A model generated the notes under the pieces. The model was not told where the DNA came from. It was given only the letters and a program-made list of their open reading frames with translations, and did no database searches. Positions 34,805 to 46,138 of a DNA stretch of 64,000 nucleotides are shown in pieces (position 1 is the stretch's first letter; each line of letters starts with the position of its first letter). Source of the DNA: Toxonevra muliebris. Taxonomy: Eukaryota > Arthropoda > Insecta > Diptera > Pallopteridae. A program made the position numbers and the translations under genes. The DNA lies in assembly GCA_963691655.1 (NCBI GenBank), contig CAVNUY010000002.1, positions 15,001 to 79,000 of the forward strand. Reading direction: 5' to 3'.

Positions 34805-37154
34805 TGTAACGAACCGTTTCCCCGGTCTTAGGCTGGGGTAGTCTCAGCGGGCTCCAGAGGTTCTTTGCGTTACAAAATTTGTATTTTGCAGGGGACCCTC
34901 ACTTTATTTAGACACACAGGTTTTTTTTTTATTATAACAATAATTCAAGTTTAATTTCACTTAATATTAATTACACTTATCAATGTTACTTCGAATAATT
35001 CAATTTAATATTTAATGGGCTGGCGTGTGACTGACGAATGCAATGGGTCGCACCGACGTAGCGCTGCTGTGCGTAGACTGGTGTACAACGGGCGAATGCA
35101 ATGGATCGCGCTGGCGTAGCGCTGCTGTGCGTAGACTAGCGTATAACTGACGAATGCGAATGACTGCGCTGGCGTAGCGCTGCTGTGCGTAGACTGGTGT
35201 ATAACTGACGAATGCAATGGAATGGCGCTGACGTAGCGCTGCTGTAAATAGACTAGCGTATAACGGGTGAATCCGATGGGTCGCGTTGGCGTAGCGCTGC
35301 TGTGCGTGGACTGGCGTGTGACTGACGAATGCAATGGATCGCGCTGGCGTAGCGCTGCTGTGCGTAGACTAGTGTACAACGGGCGAATGCAATGGATCGC
35401 GCTGGCGTAGCGCTGCTGTGCGTAGACTAGCGTATAACTGACGAATGCGAACGATTGCGCTGGCGTAGCGCTGCTGTGCGTAGACTGGTGTATAACTGAC
35501 GAATGCAATGGAATGGCGCTGACGTAGCGCTGCTGTAAATAGACTAGCGTATAACGGGCGAATCCGATGGGTCGCGTTGGCGTAGCGCAGCTGTGCGTAG
35601 ACTGGTGTACAACGGGCAAATGCAATGGATCGCGCTGGCGTAGCGCTGCTGTGCGTAGACTGGAGTATAACTGACGAATGCAATGGAATGGCGCTGACGT
35701 AGAGCTGCTGTGCGTCGACTAGCGTATAACTGACGAATGCGAATGATTGCGCTGGCGTAGCGCTGCTGTGCGTAGACTGGTGTATAACTGACGAATGCAA
35801 TGGATCGCGCTGGCGTAGCGCTGCTGTGCGTAGGCTGGAGTATAACTGACGAATGCAATGGATTGCGATGGCGTAGCGCTGCTGTGCGTAGACTGGTGTA
35901 TAACTGACGAATGCAATGGAATGGTGCTGACGTAGCGCTGCTGTGAGTAGACTAGCGTATAACGGGTGAATTTGATGGGTCGCGTTGACGTAGCGCTGCT
36001 GTGCGTAGACTGGCGTGTGACTGACGAATGCAATGGATCGCACTGACGTAGCGCTGCTGTGCGTAGACTGGTGTATAACGGGCGAATGCAATGGATCGCG
36101 CTGGCGTAGCGCTGCTGTGCGTAGACTAGCGTATAACTGACGAATGCGAATGATTGCGCTGGCGTAGTGCTGCTGAGCGTAGGCTGGAGTATAACTGACG
36201 AATGCAATGGATCGTGCTGATGTAGCGCGGCTATGGCTAGACTGGTGTACAACGGACGTACCATGCGGCGTCTTGCGTCGGTCGTGATATCTTGCCTCTT
36301 AGACCAGGTCGGCTTGTTGTTCCTCCGACGATCAAGGGCAAGCCGCACACGTCTTCGCAGGTTACAAGACTTGGAGTTTTACCTGACTAATGACCAAGTC
36401 GGCTTGTTGTTCCTCCGACGATCAACGGCAAGCCGCACACGTCTTCGCAGGTTACAAGACTTGGAGTTTTACCTGACTATTGACCAAGTCGGCTTGTTGT
36501 TCCTCCGACGATCAACGGCAAGCCGCACACGTCTTCGCAGGTTACAAGACTTGGAGTTTTTCCTGACTACTGACCAAGTCGGCTTGTTGTTCCTCCGACG
36601 ATCAACGGCAAGCCGCACACGTCTTCGCAGGTTACAAGACTTGGAGTTTTTCTCTGTCCTCCCAAATTTTGTCCGTCTGGTCGAATTAAAATTTTCCTCA
36701 CTAACCCACTACTTGTACTTACCAGGGTACGTGTTGCTCCGATGCCAGCTGCCAGCCAAAAAGAAAGATCTCTGTTCTGTTTGCCCTTTTATAGCTCACA
36801 GCAAGCCATACAGTTATTCCATTGTGCAGACTGTCGCCACTGGAACGCATTGTGTTGTTGTTTTGTTGCTCTCCCAATTGTAGTATACACCCACACGTAG
36901 ATGTTAGTATACATCTTTTGATGTTGTAGCACACTTAGTGTAGCGCATTTGTGCTTTTCCTTTTCTTTGTGCTAACTGTGTGCGTCTTTGTTGTTGTTGC
37001 GCGCTTTATTGTCCATTTCGCCTTTGCGGTGATCTTCTCCCAGCCTATGCTGGGGCAGGCTATTGTGTTTTTAATTCTTTATGCGGCATGCGGTGTTTGG
37101 AGGACGGTGTTATTGTGCGGCTAAAATTTGTGGTCCAAATTTTTGCTCGTCACA
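34805..37154 (-). mobile_element. Solo LTR of family A with expanded minisatellite
   Basis: This 2350-bp LTR has the same ends as the 18259 copy and ATAT on each side. The extra length is the roughly 59-bp minisatellite (about 35020-36240, near 20 copies), with unit core GCGTAGCGCTGCTGTGCGTA. Four 90-bp repeats follow at about 36303-36660. The TATA box and splice-donor segment match the other copies. Several hundred codons read open through the minisatellite only because the repeats lack stops in some frames. Confidence 0.92.
35020..36240 (-). repeat. Minisatellite of about 59 bp inside the family A LTR
   Basis: Units are 58-60 bp long and about twenty in number, with core GCGTAGCGCTGCTGTGCGTA followed by GACTGGTGTATAACTGACGA-like sequence. 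The same units number about four in the 18259 LTR and about ten in the 46578 LTR, so copy number changes readily. Confidence 0.9.
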
Positions 37155-38140
37155 ATATATATGAAATTATTTGACTTTATATGAAATTTTTAATACTTTC
37201 ATATAAATGTAAAATTTTTTGCCTTTATATGAAACTTTTTGACTTCATATGAAACTTTTTGACTTTATATGAAAAATTTCATAGTTGTATGAAATTTTTA
37301 ATATTTTCATATAAATGAAAAATTTTATAGTTATAGGAAATTATTTGACTTTATATGAAATTTTTAATACTTTCATATAAATGTAAAATTTTTTGCCTTT
37401 ATATGAAACTTTTTGACTTCATATGAAACTTTTTGACTTTACATGAAAAATTTCATAGTTGTATGAAATTTTTAATATTTTCATATAAATGAAAAATTTT
37501 ATAGTTATATGAAATTATTTGACTTTATATGAAATTTTTAATACTTTCATATAAATGTAAAATTTTTTGCCTTTATATGAAACTTTTTGACTTTATATGA
37601 AAATTTTTGTCTCTATATGAAAAATTTTATAGTTGTATGAAATTTTTAATATTTTCATATAAATGAAAAATTTTATAGTTATATGAAATTATTTGACTTT
37701 ATATGAAATTTTTAATACTTTCATATAAATGTAAAATTTTTTGCCTTTATATGAAACTTTTGACTTTATATGAAAATTTGTATCTTTATATGAAAAATTT
37801 TATAGTTGTGTGAAATTTTTAATATTTTCATATAAATTAAAAATTTTATAGTTATATGAAATTATTTGACTTTATATGAAATTTTTAATACTTTCATATA
37901 AATGTAAAATTTTTTTGGCTTTATATGAAACTTTTTGCCTTTATATGAAACTTTTTGACTTCATATGAAACTTTTTGACTTTAAATGAAAATTTGTGTCT
38001 TTATATGAACAATTTTATAGTTGTATGAAATTTTTAATATTTTCATATAAATGTAAAATTTTTTGCCTTTATATGAAATTATTTGACTTTATACGAAATT
38101 TTTAATACTTTCATATAAATGTAAAATTTTTTGCCCTTAT
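37155..38140. repeat. IGS satellite block 6, decaying toward 28S
   Basis: Regular TATATGAAA units run to about 38050, then lose regularity (TTGCCCTTATATGAAAAAC and similar). This is the 28S-proximal edge of the satellite. Confidence 0.85.
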
Positions 38141-39063
38141 ATGAAAAACTATATAGTTCATATTAATTGTAAAAAGTTTTTGGTACTTTCATATAATTGT
38201 AAAATTTTATATCAGTAATTAAAAAGTTTATTGTTTTTTCATATTATATTCAAAAATGTTCAATATAAATATGTAAAAATTATTAAAAATTTTCATGGAT
38301 ATTTATATATAGATTTATAAAGAAAAAATATAGTAAAAATTTAATGGTATTTTTCTTTATTTCTTTAAATCTTTTATATAAATAAGAAGAATAAAATATA
38401 TTTTATTCAAAAAATATTCAAAGAATAAAAAGAAAATGTTCAATATATATAAGAAAATGAACATTTTAAGTAAAAAAAGTTATTTTCATATAAATAGATA
38501 ATAAAGAAAAAATATAGTAAAAATTTGTATGGCATTTTTCTTTATTTCTTTATATATTTTATATAAATAAGAAGAATAAAATATATTTTATTCAAGAATT
38601 TATATGTTTTTTATTCAAAGAATAAAAAAAATTGTTCAATATATGAGAATAATGAACATTTTAAGTAAAAATGTTTTGTTTATTTAATAAAGATTAATAA
38701 TGAAGAATAAAAAGTAAAAAATATATATGTATCTTCTTTATAACTCTCTTTATATAAATAAGAAGAATAAAATGTTATATTATTATTCCAAATAATTCAA
38801 ATGTATATTGTGTGTGAAAAAATAGAAATAAAAAAGTGTAATTACCATTATAATAAATTCTAAATATGTATAAGAAAAATAAGTAAGTATGTATTGCAGC
38901 GTTATTATTGTTAAAAAACAATAAAAACACATCTACTAATTAATACTATTTTCATTATATATATTAAAAATTATTATATAATAATTATTTTTTTTTTGTT
39001 TCTATATATTATTAATTAAATATTTAATTATAATAATATATTTATTTAATGAAACGATTTTCA
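38141..39063 (-). other. 28S-proximal spacer / 3' ETS with 186-bp imperfect repeats
   Basis: This is very AT-rich unique spacer just beyond the 28S 3' end. A segment of about 186 bp beginning AAAGAAAAAATATAGTAAAA occurs near 38317 and again near 38503. A weaker third copy near 38700 shares ATATAAATAAGAAGAATAAAAT. The segment probably holds the 3' external transcribed spacer. No gene is visible and no terminator motif can be assigned. Confidence 0.6.
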
Positions 39064-39513
39064 TCGAATCATCAAGCAAAGGATAAGCTTCAGTGGATCG
39101 CAGTATGGCAGCTGCTCTACCACTTACAACACCTTGCCCGTTACCAAAGTCGTTTACAATTGATTCTAGGCATTGTCATTGTATTAAATAATGTTTTAAT
39201 ATGCAACTAGCGCGTCATACAGGTGATATTTAATCCTCCCGCATTTGCTATGTTACAAATAACATTGGCATCACATCCATTGTCGTTTATTATATAAAAT
39301 AACAAACTTTAAATGGTTTAGAAGCCATACAATGCAATTGCCCCATATTTATCATTGCAGTCCAGCACGGATACGACCTTAGAGGCGTTCAGGCATAATC
39401 CAACGGACGTAGCGTCATACCACTGTTCGCTCGAACAAGTATTGTGCCATTGGTCCGTACCTGCGGTTCCTCTCGTACTACGCAGGAATGCTGTCGCAAC
39501 AATTATTGTCATT

Positions 39514-39569
<56 letters not shown>

Positions 39570-39593
39570 CATGGGTGAACAATCCAACGCTTG

Positions 39594-39646
<53 letters not shown>

Positions 39647-40277
39647 GACGTCGCTATGAACGCTTGGCCGCCACAAGCCAGTTATCCCTGTGGTAATTTT
39701 TCTGACACCTCTTGTTAAAAACTCATTAAACCAAAAGGATCGATAGGCCGAGCTTTTGCTGTCTCTGTGTGTACTGAACACCGAGATCAAGTCAGCATTT
39801 GCCCTTTTGCTCTATGTGTGGTTTCTGTCCGCACTGAGCTGGCCTTGGGACACCTCCGTTATTATTTGAGAGATGTTCCGCCCCAGACAAACTCCCAACC
39901 TGGCAATGTCCTTGAATTGGATCATACCTGAGTGTTGGAGTTATACCAAATTTAAATTATAACAATAACATCCGAAAATGCTATCATTTCATATAAAATT
40001 TGTTTACAATTATATAACAAACTCTTCGTACTTTGATCAAGAAGCTTGCATCAAAACCCAATACCATAAGATATATAAATATATCCGTATAATGGCTAAG
40101 CAATGATACACGTTCCACTTAATCAAGTAAGTAAGGAAACAATAAGAGTAGTGGTATTTCATTGTCGATAAATAACCGAAATTAAATATCTCCCACTTAT
40201 GCTACACCTCTTATGTCTCCTTACACTGCCAGACTAGAGTCAAACTCAACAGGGTCTTCTTTCCCCGCTAATTATTT

Positions 40278-40325
<48 letters not shown>
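39064..40325 (-). rRNA. 28S: 28S rRNA, 3' segment (downstream of R1)
   Basis: On the minus strand this runs from the R1 target (TGTCCCTATCTACT, 40325-40312) through AGCGAAACCACAGCCAAGGG to the 3' end GCTTGATGATTCGA (39064). It contains the peptidyl-transferase region (ACAGGGATAACTGGCTTGTG, near 39697) and the sarcin-ricin loop (AGTACGAGAGGAACC, near 39470). I see no large deletion here. The 14-bp target sequence is repeated at 45877-45890 on the other side of R1. R1 and R2 block a normal transcript of this copy. Confidence 0.95.
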
Positions 40326-41095
40326 ACGATGATTGTCGGGCTTAACGTGAGTGCCTGCCAGATTGGCTTAACCCCACGGTGCTCAAAGCACAACGTGTCA
40401 GAACAAGCGCTGACCAACGCCCCGCAAGGCAGGAAAATTCCAGCCATGCGGTACCAATGGGGCACGAAAATGGGCGTGCTACCCTCCTTGGTAAGGATCA
40501 AGGCCTATCTAAGCCTCTGCTAGTCTATGGGTCCTAGCACCCGGTTGCAATGCAACTCCACACCGAGCAACAAGCTCTACCCGCGTATGTTTGGGTTTTA
40601 ACCACAGCCACCACGAAACTCCCCGAAGGGGCGTTCCCATCGATCAGGTTGGAGTGAACTCCAAGGGCACCTGATCCCCGTGGTACCAGTATTAGGCCTC
40701 TGGTCAGGCCTCGTAGCCGGAGCTACTACCAGTTGAGCTCCATTCAGCTCCGGACTGGTGGCCGACAACAACAAAAACAACTCAAGACTATGCGCACACA
40801 TAAAACACACAAGTATCAGCAAGGCCGTCGGAGGTTATTGGTTTTTCGTCAGAATGGCTCTGCCTCGGCTCACAGCAGAAGCGCCATTGCTGACACCAAC
40901 CCCCCAGTGCACACAGATACCCCAACAACAACAACAAACAAGTAAAAAGCCACGAGCCACCTTAATGCGGCGATTCGGAACCCACCTACCACAGAGACAG
41001 CAACCGAACAACGTCGAACAGAAAACTCAAGGCCCACCCCCATTCATCCATCACACAATCACTCATTCCCCTTAAACAAAGATTCACACCTGGAC
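40326..41095 (-). other. R1 3' UTR
   Basis: This is 770 bp between the ORF2 stop and the 28S junction, GC-richer than the spacer. It ends directly at the 28S duplication without poly(A). R1 3' UTRs are used by the element's reverse transcriptase for target-primed integration. I see no gene in it. Confidence 0.8.
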
Positions 41096-44000
41096 TTATT
41101 CAACTAAACCCCCCGAGCGCCTACGCAGCTTAAAAGCCTCATTCGCAAACTCTCTCAATGCAGCGACAAAATCACTTGTGGACAACGCATTACTTACATT
41201 CCAGCGCCCATTACTATGTGTAATGCCCATCCGCTCGATATTACGACAATCGTCGTAATTGGGGCAATCACATAGGACGTGCGCCCAGTCCTCCAACTCT
41301 GCACCACATACACACCCCCCACTCTCACTCAGGTGCCTTTTAAGCAAGTATGCATTAAAAGGCCCATGACCCGTCAGCAGGAAGCCCAGACTCAGGTTGA
41401 ACCCAAAGTCTGGGTTCCCCGCCGTCGAGCCAACCTCCCTAATAAACTCATACGTCACTCGCCCTTTGGAAGAACTGTCCCACCGTTCTTGCCATTTAGT
41501 TAACACACACTCACGTAACATCCTCTTACACTCAAGGTAACCTAGCTCTGTATCAGAACCAGATATCCATTCATCCTGCAGCAGAGGTACACTCATTCTT
41601 CTCTTAATTCTAAACATACACGCACGCTGAATCACAACTAAATCTAACGGAGGCACACCCATCAACACTTGCATTGCTTCCGTGGACACCGTGCGACACA
41701 CCGGCAAACAAGCCAGAAGTATCACACGCTGACACGAAAGCACACGCGTCCTTCCCACAACCTGCGTGGCGGTTTCGTACCATACAGCCGATCCATAAGC
41801 GGCACAAGCCACAAACAAACCACGATACATGGTACGAACCGCACGCCGGCTGAGGCCCCAGTCACACCTCACAATACGGCGTACTTGCCCCACAACTTTC
41901 AACAACCGCTCTTTTAATCTAATTAGATGGGGAACAAAATTCATCCTTTCACTCATGGTCAGTCCCAGATACGTGACTTGCGTCTCATATCTGACACTGA
42001 CACTAACCTACCCTTGAGCAGCATTGTCACAGTCTTTTCCACCGAGATTTCCACTCCAACCACAGACCCCCAACTATGAGCTAACCCAAGCAATTGCTCC
42101 GCCATCCTTTCTAACTCTACCCTAGACTGACCCTCTACTAAAATGAGAAGGTCATCTGCATACGCACAACATTTACACTGTGGTTCGAGCTGCCAGAGCA
42201 AGGAGTCCAACATGAGGTTCCAAATAAATGGACCACATATGGATCCCTGCGGACAGCCACGAACCACCTCAATCTCAACACTTTCATTCACCGTAATCAC
42301 ACATGCCTTTCTGTCAGAAAAATAACTTCGCCACAAGTTAAGTTCCTGACAGTCCAGCTCAGTCAAACGCTCAATCACTCTATCCCAGCGCAGGTAGTCG
42401 AACGCCCCCTTAAAATCTACAAATACGCCCAGAACATACTTGTTCCCACTCACACTAACTGCATTCCTAACATACATCCATGCATCCTCAACACTACACC
42501 CCTTTTTAAACCCAAACTGCCTATCCGATAACTGACCAATTTTCTCCTGAAGTCGCTCCACCATGACCCTCTCCAGTACCTTGCCAAGCACCGGCAAAAG
42601 ACTGATGCCCCGATAAGACCTAGGATTACTCCGGATCTTATCGGGAGACTTCAGGAGAACTACCACCCTAGCCGTTTTCCACTCACGCGGAAAAACTCCC
42701 TCCCATATGCATTTGTCATAAATGGCACCCAGGTAGTCCGGAATGACCTTCCAGAGACGTTTACACATCTCTCCAGTCAGACCGTCCACACCTGGGGACC
42801 GCCTACTCCTCACCAGACCAAATGCATAACCTAATTCCACATCATCTAAAGGAGGAATCGGAACATCCTCGAAAGGGTGTACCGACTCCTCCGCCCTAGG
42901 GAAAAACTCATTCAAGAGAACGTTCACACAATCCCTCCATGTTGACAGCGTAGAGTTGCCAACACGAAGGGCACACACATCCACTGTTTTTTTACCCCGG
43001 AAAATTTTAGTTACTCTACCCCACGGATCCTCACTATTACAATTAACAAAGTTTCTCCATTCATTTTCTTTCACACGCACAATCATTTCTTTATACACAT
43101 TCATTTCACGACAATATTCGCTCCTACACTGGGAAACACTCACAGACCCGGTTCGTCTGGTACGTTGAAACCGCCTTCTCAGCCGCCGGACCAACCGCCT
43201 CTGAAAAGTTAGCTCACGTGACCACCATTTAACTCTCCTCAGACTTACCCTCTTTGATTTTTCAAACATATCATCATTCACACTCCACACACATTCGTTC
43301 AGACAATCAATTTGCTCATTCAAACCATATTCTCTAAAATCAATGAGCGGAACCACAGTCATCGCATCCCTTACATTCTGCCCATACAAATCCCAGTTCA
43401 CTCTCCCAGTACGCCATCTCCTCACACAATCATGCTCCTCAATCGTACTGGGGGCAGGGGTAGCAACCACAATATTAATTAAATTGTGATCACTAACACC
43501 CCACCCCCCTCTTACACTCCACTCAAACTCAAACATTCTACATGCTGCCTCATTCGCTAACGTCAAATCAATATCACTAACACCTCTTGGCCCGTCGAAA
43601 GTATACCACTCACTCGGCTGATTCAAAACATGCACACCATTAGTGACTACCCATTCACTCATAACCACTCCTCGGCCATGGCTCTGATATCCAAGAGAGT
43701 TCCTGGACATCTTACTGAACCACAGCGAGGAAGTGGCATTCGCATCCATTCCTATGATAACTGGCGTGCTGCTCGCCAGAAGCAGCACCGTATCAAAATA
43801 CTCTATATACGGATCAAGAGGCTCCCCAAACTTACAATATGCGCTGACCACAAGAACGCTGCCAAAACCACCCTCAACTCTAACACACACACCCCATTCA
43901 GTCACACTCACAACCATGCAATCCAGGTTGATATCATTCACGACGATAGCAGCACTGCACCCCAGGTCGGGGAATACCCTCATAGAACCGGGCGTTCCTC

Positions 44001-44181
44001 TCACCACACCATTGGTCGCGTATGGCTCCTGAATCATTGCAATGCTGCTACCGTCCTCCAACATGCTTGCCCCCAACTCACACATAACGGCATAGGCACC
44101 CTGACAGTTAAGTTGGACAAGTCCCACACCCATTAATGCCTGGCGTTTGCACGAGCAACACTGGCAGCGTAGACAGGACAA
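41096..44181 (-). pseudogene. R1 ORF2: endonuclease and reverse transcriptase, frameshifted
   Basis: The frame opens at 44181. The likelier start is the Met at 44133, whose ATG overlaps the ORF1 stop as TAATG, a stop-restart arrangement. The apurinic-type endonuclease includes QLNC, IQEPY, GMDANA, SDIDLTL and SDHN. The reverse transcriptase includes YRGISLLP, DFKGAFDY, GCPQGSICGP and YADD near residue 673. A C-terminal CX2C...H...C motif (CVCGAELEDWAHVLCDC) lies near 41290-41330. The frame breaks near 41990-42010 and stops at 41959. The remaining C-terminus (286 residues from 41956) continues in another frame, consistent with one lost base. The break falls after the reverse transcriptase core. 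Confidence 0.9.
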
Positions 44182-45374
44182 TCCAGCGACATCATAAGAT
44201 GCCCTGCCGGCTTGCCCTTAAACGCACAGTTTCTGCAGTGCATATTACTGCTGCAATTCGCAGCACGGTGCCCCTGCTGCCCGCACCGACGGCAGACATC
44301 CTCTTTCACCTTGCATTCAGCCACACGATGATCAAACCCCATACACCTAAAACAACCGGGCACCAGAGTGGAAGGTCGCACCCTGAAGGAGAACCACTTA
44401 ATGTAACAGCGACCGCTCGTCAAAAGGGCAGATACCGCAGCATCGGTACCCTCCAAAACCACATTTACCGGCTTGTCGCATTCAATCCTCCAGGGCGGAC
44501 TCACCATCCTAATGCCCTTCTTATATGCGGCCGGGGACATGCTGTCCTTGAGGTTCATCTCATATAACTTCTCCATAAAACTATCAGGAGAAATCTGTGG
44601 ATGAACCCCCTGGACAACCACCCTCGACCCCATCTTCTCATTTACACTCACAGACAATCCTACTTCCTCAAATTTTCTGTTCTTCACCATCCTGTCCCGC
44701 TCGGCAGCAGACCGAGTCCGAATCACCGCACCACCACCACGTATCGGACGCATTTCGTGTACCCGTACACCGAGAGTTGGGCCCACTTCCCCTACCACTT
44801 TTTTAATTACTTCCTCCGATGTGGTATCAGCTTTACCCTTTACGACCAGCGACCATGTTTCCACAGGCTTGGGCACCACCACAGGTAGACGTGCCGATAG
44901 TAGTTCAGGCACCGGCGCAGGCACGGCCGGCGGGGGCACTAATCTAACCCCCTCTCGAAGTATACGAACTTCCCCCTGAAGTTCTGCTTTCTCCACCAAC
45001 AGTTTCATCACGAGTTCTTCGTACTCCCCAGTAATCTTTAAAATACGGGCAGCAGCTCCCACATACTTGCCCTCGTCTTCGAAAAGTACATCTGAAATTC
45101 TTGCGCCAATTTCTTTTAATGCTGCCACCTGATCACCCCCTCTGCCCTTAAGTTCGGGCCTTCTCCTCTTGGGCACAACCGAACGTCGCTCCACCTCCTC
45201 TTCGGACAACGACGAGATGGACCCCCCTTGCATCCCCTCAGCGTCGGTAAAATTCTCCGACCCTGACAAGGTCGGCACACTACTTCCCCCCCGAAATCTT
45301 CCCCTTTTGGCTGGTGGCATTTCACTTACCCAAAGCTTACTCCTTCGATGGCACAACACAACTAAGACTTTCAC
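44133..45374 (-). CDS. R1 ORF1: gag-like protein with three zinc knuckles
   Basis: This 413-residue protein has an acidic, Ser/Arg/Gly-rich N-terminus, a coiled region near 90-140 and a central RNA-binding-like part. Three C-terminal CCHC knuckles run from about 345 to 400: CFRCMGFDHRVAEC, CRRCGQQGHRAANC and CRNCAFKGKPAGH...C. This is the standard ORF1 layout of R1 elements, where the protein packages element RNA. The stop overlaps the ORF2 start by one base. The frame is intact. Confidence 0.92.
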   Translation of the reverse strand: MKVLVVLCHRRSKLWVSEMPPAKRGRFRGGSSVPTLSGSENFTDAEGMQGGSISSLSEEEVERRSVVPKRRRPELKGRGGDQVAALKEIGARISDVLFEDEGKYVGAAARILKITGEYEELVMKLLVEKAELQGEVRILREGVRLVPPPAVPAPVPELLSARLPVVVPKPVETWSLVVKGKADTTSEEVIKKVVGEVGPTLGVRVHEMRPIRGGGAVIRTRSAAERDRMVKNRKFEEVGLSVSVNEKMGSRVVVQGVHPQISPDSFMEKLYEMNLKDSMSPAAYKKGIRMVSPPWRIECDKPVNVVLEGTDAAVSALLTSGRCYIKWFSFRVRPSTLVPGCFRCMGFDHRVAECKVKEDVCRRCGQQGHRAANCSSNMHCRNCAFKGKPAGHLMMSLDCPVYAASVARANARH

Positions 45375-45876
45375 AAATGTTCAAAGTTTTTACGGGCACA
45401 ATATTGTTCAAAGCTCCGCTGGACGGACACACACGGAACAAATACTAGCGCTCCGATGTTACACACACAGAAAATTGTTTTCGCACACTGGCTCAAGGTC
45501 TCTGTCCTATACGAGCACTACAACTGTTTGGCGCTCTGCTGGACAAACAACAGAACAGGAGCTGGCGCTCCACTAACAACCACAATCGGCACACAACACA
45601 ACAACACTAAGCACTGCCGGAGAAACTAGGGCTCCGTCGACACTCAAGGTTATTGTTAGCGCTTCGCTGGGCACAATCGCACAACAGCAATTAAGACAAC
45701 GCAACAACAATAAGCACTGCCGGACAAACTAGAGCTCCGTCGACACTCGAGGTCACTGTTAGCGCTCCGCAAGACACAATAGCACAACAATTAAGACGCG
45801 TCACAAGACAGACAATCGTTAGCACGCAAGCTTTCAAAAACAACGTCTGCACACGACGACAGTCAAAACCGAACTG
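45375..45876 (-). other. R1 5' UTR with internal duplication
   Basis: This is 502 bp upstream of ORF1. A segment of about 103 bp containing AAGCACTGCCGGA, CTCCGTCGACACTC and TGTTAGCGCT occurs twice (near 45607 and 45710). Shorter GCGCTCCG-type echoes lie closer to ORF1. R1 is co-transcribed with 28S, so no promoter is expected here. Confidence 0.75.
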
Positions 45877-45893
45877 AGTAGATAGGGACAGTA

Positions 45894-45950
<57 letters not shown>
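45877..45950 (-). rRNA. 28S: 28S rRNA, 74-bp segment between the R2 and R1 sites
   Basis: The minus strand reads TAGCCAAATGCCTCGTCATC and on to TGTCCCTATCTACT. This is the conserved stretch between the R2 and R1 insertion points. R2's A-rich tail abuts it at 45951 and R1 starts at 45876. Confidence 0.97.
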
Positions 45951-46138
45951 TTTTTTTTTTTTTTTTTTTGTTTAAAAAGCCAGATACACCGTCACTATCG
46001 TGACAGTGCACCTGGCTACATCTTTATTTAATTATGCCTAGTTACCGCAGGCAGCACGGTTTGTACAATATAATTATGTATATTAAGAAACTAGTTAACA
46101 AAATTTAACAATATTTAAATATTCATCTTTAACTATGA
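45951..46138 (-). other. R2 3' UTR with hairpin and poly(A) tail
   Basis: The minus strand ends in about 20 A residues interrupted by one C. A stem-loop lies just upstream of the tail (45979-46016), with outer arms GCCAG/CTGGC and inner arms GTCAC/GTGAC. R2 protein recognises a structured 3' UTR during target-primed reverse transcription, so this hairpin is a candidate part of that signal. Confidence 0.65.

Larger units (their letters stand above)
40326..45876 (-). mobile_element. R1: R1 non-LTR retrotransposon in its 28S target site
   Basis: This 5551-bp insertion lies in the same orientation as 28S. It is flanked by the R1 target duplication TGTCCCTATCTACT (40312-40325 and 45877-45890), 74 bp downstream of the R2 site. 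It has a 5' UTR of about 500 bp with repeats, ORF1, ORF2 and a 3' UTR of about 770 bp without a poly(A) tail. It is full length, but ORF2 carries one frameshift near 42000, so this copy is probably not autonomous. Confidence 0.96.

Noticed and set aside
35005..36348. Repetitive proteins rich in RTAALRQR/SSATPA-like motifs (also 47209-47911, 18460-18813)
   Set aside because: They are translations of the 59-bp minisatellite. Several frames are open at once and units of 58-60 bp do not preserve one frame. No domain is recognisable.
39318..40501. Small open frames in the 28S 3' segment and in R1 3' UTR
   Set aside because: They coincide with conserved rRNA or element UTR on either strand and encode no known domain.
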